From an uncultured Bacilli bacterium (GTDB taxonomy: Bacteria > Bacillota_I > Bacilli_A > RF39 > UBA660), in NCBI GenBank assembly GCA_947631885.1, contig CANRMZ010000077.1, forward strand, positions 1 through 5,970: 5,970 bases of DNA. The letters are read 5' to 3'. Position numbers and translations under genes: made by a program. The notes under the pieces are model-generated. The model saw only the letters and a program-made list of their open reading frames with translations, was not told the DNA's origin and made no database searches. Below are positions 4,144 through 5,970 of this stretch, one piece after another. Numbering within the stretch: position 1 is the stretch's first letter; every line of letters begins with the position of its first letter.

Positions 4144-5970
4144 CTATTTAATAATTGTATATCCTAAAATATGCTTTTGAACAATTAACAAATCTTTAAT
4201 ATTTACTAATCCATCTTGATTTGGATCTCCACTTTTAAAATATACTCCCGATAAATTTGTATAGCCTAAGATTTGTTTTTGAATAATTAATAAATCTTTA
4301 ATATCTATATTACCATCACCACTTACATCACCACGAATGGCTATATTAAATGTCTTTTTATCAGCCCCATTAGAAATGGTTACCGTGTCACCTGTAGATA
4401 ATGTTAAAGGATTTTGATTATTTATTACAACACTAGCTGTAGCAGATATTTTATTAACTTCATTTCTAAATTGATCTATCGTAAGTCCTGGACCATAGAT
4501 AAGCATTTCTCCTGTTACAGGAGCAGCCATACTGTTTAAGATATCATCAACGCTCATTGCGGTACCATCGGTTCTAATAATATTAATTGTATAATTTTGA
4601 ACTTTCTTATTTTGAGCAGTTACTTTAAGAGTTACAGTTGTCTTTTCACCTGTTAAATTAATATCACCAGTTCCTTCGAGTTTAGCATTTTTATTAATAA
4701 CAGATCCTGCAATTTTAACAGAAGTAAGACCTTCAGCTACATAATAATCATATGTAAAAGTATCATGTTTAAAGTTTTGGATTTCTTTACCATTTACCGT
4801 AATACTCTTTAAATGATTATTAGGATTACCCTCTGTAGGCATCGGGCTTGCCGTTTCAGGCATATTAGCATATACCGGAATAACAAAGCTAAATGCGGTT
4901 TCAAGTAAGTTATTAGAAACTAAAGCTTTATAAGTTGATATAGCTTCTTGAGCAGGACCTTGGACATTAGTTTGATATTGATTGGTATAAGCTGTTCTTT
5001 GACGATAAGAAGATACATTATACTTTTGGAAATATGTTGTATCTTGACCTATTCCGACATAGTGAGCAGCAATATACTGTGCACCACCATTAATTGCCGT
5101 ATCAAGTGTTGTCCATGGAGTGCCATAGCCAATGCTACCAGCAGCCCATTTGATGCCATCCGCAGCCCCAGTATAAGCCCCAATATTATAAGGATTATAA
5201 ATATGTGGATAATTACCATAGGCTGTTCCTCTTATGGAATAGTTAGTGTAATTACCTGTCGTCTCTAATTTAATTCTACTTGCTAGATAAACGGGACTAA
5301 CATTATTACTTTTACCAGCATCATATATAACACTGCTCTTTGCAGCTATATCCGTACCTTTTAAAACATCATTAACGGTATCTAGTTTTTGAGCAGTCTC
5401 ATCAAAAGATAGTTTTTCAAAAATAAATATTTCTTGTTCATCAAAGAAGTTACGAGGGTCAAGGAAATATGCTACCGTATCGTGACTAGCGTTATACCAG
5501 TTAGTACCCTCCTTAACGATAAACTCATCTTTTAAATAATCATAAGATATATATTCCGTATCAAGAAAGCCTTGCGTTTTTTCATTAAATGACTGAATTA
5601 GTGCTTTACGGTCGTATTCTTGTTGGAAAACGGAATTACCCCAGTCTAATTTATTAAAATCAGGAGTAAAGTTCCAAGTAGGATGAATTTTTTTAAGTTC
5701 ACATAAGCCAGGGATATAACTTTCAGGGAAGCCTTTAACTTTTAAATCAGTTTCACAATTATTTACTTCGTTTTCGTCATATTCAACTCTTGAATATTCA
5801 TCTGCAAAGTTGGCACAAATATAACCAGTTTTATCACCTTCGTAGTAAACATGATACCAACCCATTGTACATCCTAGGCTTGGGTCAGTTCTTTCTTCTG
5901 TTACAAGTTCATATATTGTATTAACAGGAATTTTTTCAACTAATGTCTTAGCACTTGAAGTTGGTTCTTC
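4144..5970 (-). CDS. Secreted GH73-type N-acetylglucosaminidase with SH3b, cadherin-like and dockerin modules (5' end beyond window)
   Basis: This is a likely peptidoglycan hydrolase cleaving glycan strands outside the membrane. The frame is open to position 5970 (608 residues visible, numbered from there). The Met codon at 5865 is internal, because the SH3b domain (about 10-57, ending GWYHVYYEGDKTGYICANF) starts before it. The glucosaminidase part (about 85-350) contains HPTWNF (96-101), YFLDPRNFF (168-176), SPVYLASRIKLE (225-236) with E236 as candidate catalytic acid, and YNPYNIGA (258-265), as in clostridial and bacillary LytG/LytD-like enzymes. A Pro-rich linker leads to a cadherin-like beta-sandwich (about 385-466), then a domain (about 471-545) that often precedes dockerins in clostridial surface proteins, and a type I dockerin (about 546-606) with two calcium loops, D-x-S-x-D-G and D-x-N-x-D-G. 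The signal peptide must lie outside the window. The gene downstream encodes a cohesin-like module, suggesting the dockerin's partner. Confidence 0.9.
   Translation of the reverse strand, partial: EEPTSSAKTLVEKIPVNTIYELVTEERTDPSLGCTMGWYHVYYEGDKTGYICANFADEYSRVEYDENEVNNCETDLKVKGFPESYIPGLCELKKIHPTWNFTPDFNKLDWGNSVFQQEYDRKALIQSFNEKTQGFLDTEYISYDYLKDEFIVKEGTNWYNASHDTVAYFLDPRNFFDEQEIFIFEKLSFDETAQKLDTVNDVLKGTDIAAKSSVIYDAGKSNNVSPVYLASRIKLETTGNYTNYSIRGTAYGNYPHIYNPYNIGAYTGAADGIKWAAGSIGYGTPWTTLDTAINGGAQYIAAHYVGIGQDTTYFQKYNVSSYRQRTAYTNQYQTNVQGPAQEAISTYKALVSNNLLETAFSFVIPVYANMPETASPMPTEGNPNNHLKSITVNGKEIQNFKHDTFTYDYYVAEGLTSVKIAGSVINKNAKLEGTGDINLTGEKTTVTLKVTAQNKKVQNYTINIIRTDGTAMSVDDILNSMAAPVTGEMLIYGPGLTIDQFRNEVNKISATASVVINNQNPLTLSTGDTVTISNGADKKTFNIAIRGDVSGDGNIDIKDLLIIQKQILGYTNLSGVYFKSGDPNQDGLVNIKDLLIVQKHILGYTIIK
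4156..4332 (-). repeat. Dockerin duplicated calcium-binding repeats (4258-4332 and 4156-4230)
   Basis: The C-terminal dockerin is built from two 25-codon repeats separated by 27 bases. Repeat one reads GDVSGDGNIDIKDLL then IIQKQILGYT; repeat two reads GDPNQDGLVNIKDLL then IVQKHILGYT. Both keep the twelve-residue EF-like calcium loop and the following helix. At DNA level the helix halves (4258-4304 against 4156-4202) match at 41 of 47 positions, while the calcium-loop halves have diverged more. Confidence 0.85.

Noticed and set aside
4948..5268. Plus-strand open frame of 106 codons
   Set aside because: It is antisense to the GH73 catalytic domain and reads as a shadow with no family pattern.
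5863..5865. Met codon at 5865 as start of the GH73 protein, with AGGA upstream
   Set aside because: The frame stays open to the window edge and the 35 upstream codons complete an SH3b domain. A start here would cut that domain and leave a secreted enzyme without a signal peptide.
1..5970. Mycoplasma-type code (TGA as Trp), CRISPR array, tRNA genes or insertion sequence
   Set aside because: All frames are intact in the standard code with TGG for Trp. No regularly spaced repeats, tRNA cloverleaf, transposase or terminal inverted repeats were seen.

Overview
This is a low-GC (roughly 30% by eye), densely coding stretch that most resembles an uncultured, probably gut-dwelling Bacillota (Firmicutes). 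The supports are the AT-rich codon use, strong GGAGG-type ribosome binding sites, a TagO/TagA teichoic-acid gene pair, and a secreted GH73 cell-wall hydrolase with SH3b, cadherin-like and dockerin modules. Tryptophan is encoded by TGG and the reading frames stay open under the standard bacterial code (stops TAA and TAG), so there is no sign of the TGA=Trp mycoplasma code. The species cannot be named from this sequence.

Layout. Positions 1-1591 (minus strand) hold two translationally coupled envelope genes: tagO (UDP-GlcNAc:undecaprenyl-phosphate GlcNAc-1-P transferase), then a WecG/TagA/CpsF-family glycosyltransferase that runs off the left edge. Together they would build the GlcNAc-ManNAc lipid-linked unit that starts a wall teichoic acid or similar glycopolymer. 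Positions 1592-1725 are a divergent intergenic region. Positions 1726-2436 (plus strand) hold one DUF3800 gene with an inserted four-cysteine cluster. Positions 2437-2577 are a convergent intergenic region containing a rho-independent terminator oriented for the minus strand, several hairpins, and a promoter-like TTGACA-18-TATATT on the minus strand. This may be an independent RNA gene of about 105 nt.

Positions 2578-5970 (minus strand) are a two-gene surface operon. The first gene, cut by the right edge, is a secreted GH73-type glucosaminidase with an SH3b domain, a cadherin-like beta-sandwich and a C-terminal type I dockerin. Twelve bases later comes a membrane protein with a signal peptide, an N-terminal cohesin-like module, a cadherin-like beta-sandwich, an uncharacterised ectodomain, one transmembrane helix and a long charged cytoplasmic tail.

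The most interesting idea is that this operon encodes a matched dockerin-enzyme and cohesin-receptor pair. It would be a minimal cellulosome-like device that tethers a peptidoglycan hydrolase, rather than a cellulase, to the cell membrane. The domain calls rest on recognisable sequence patterns; the physical pairing is inference.
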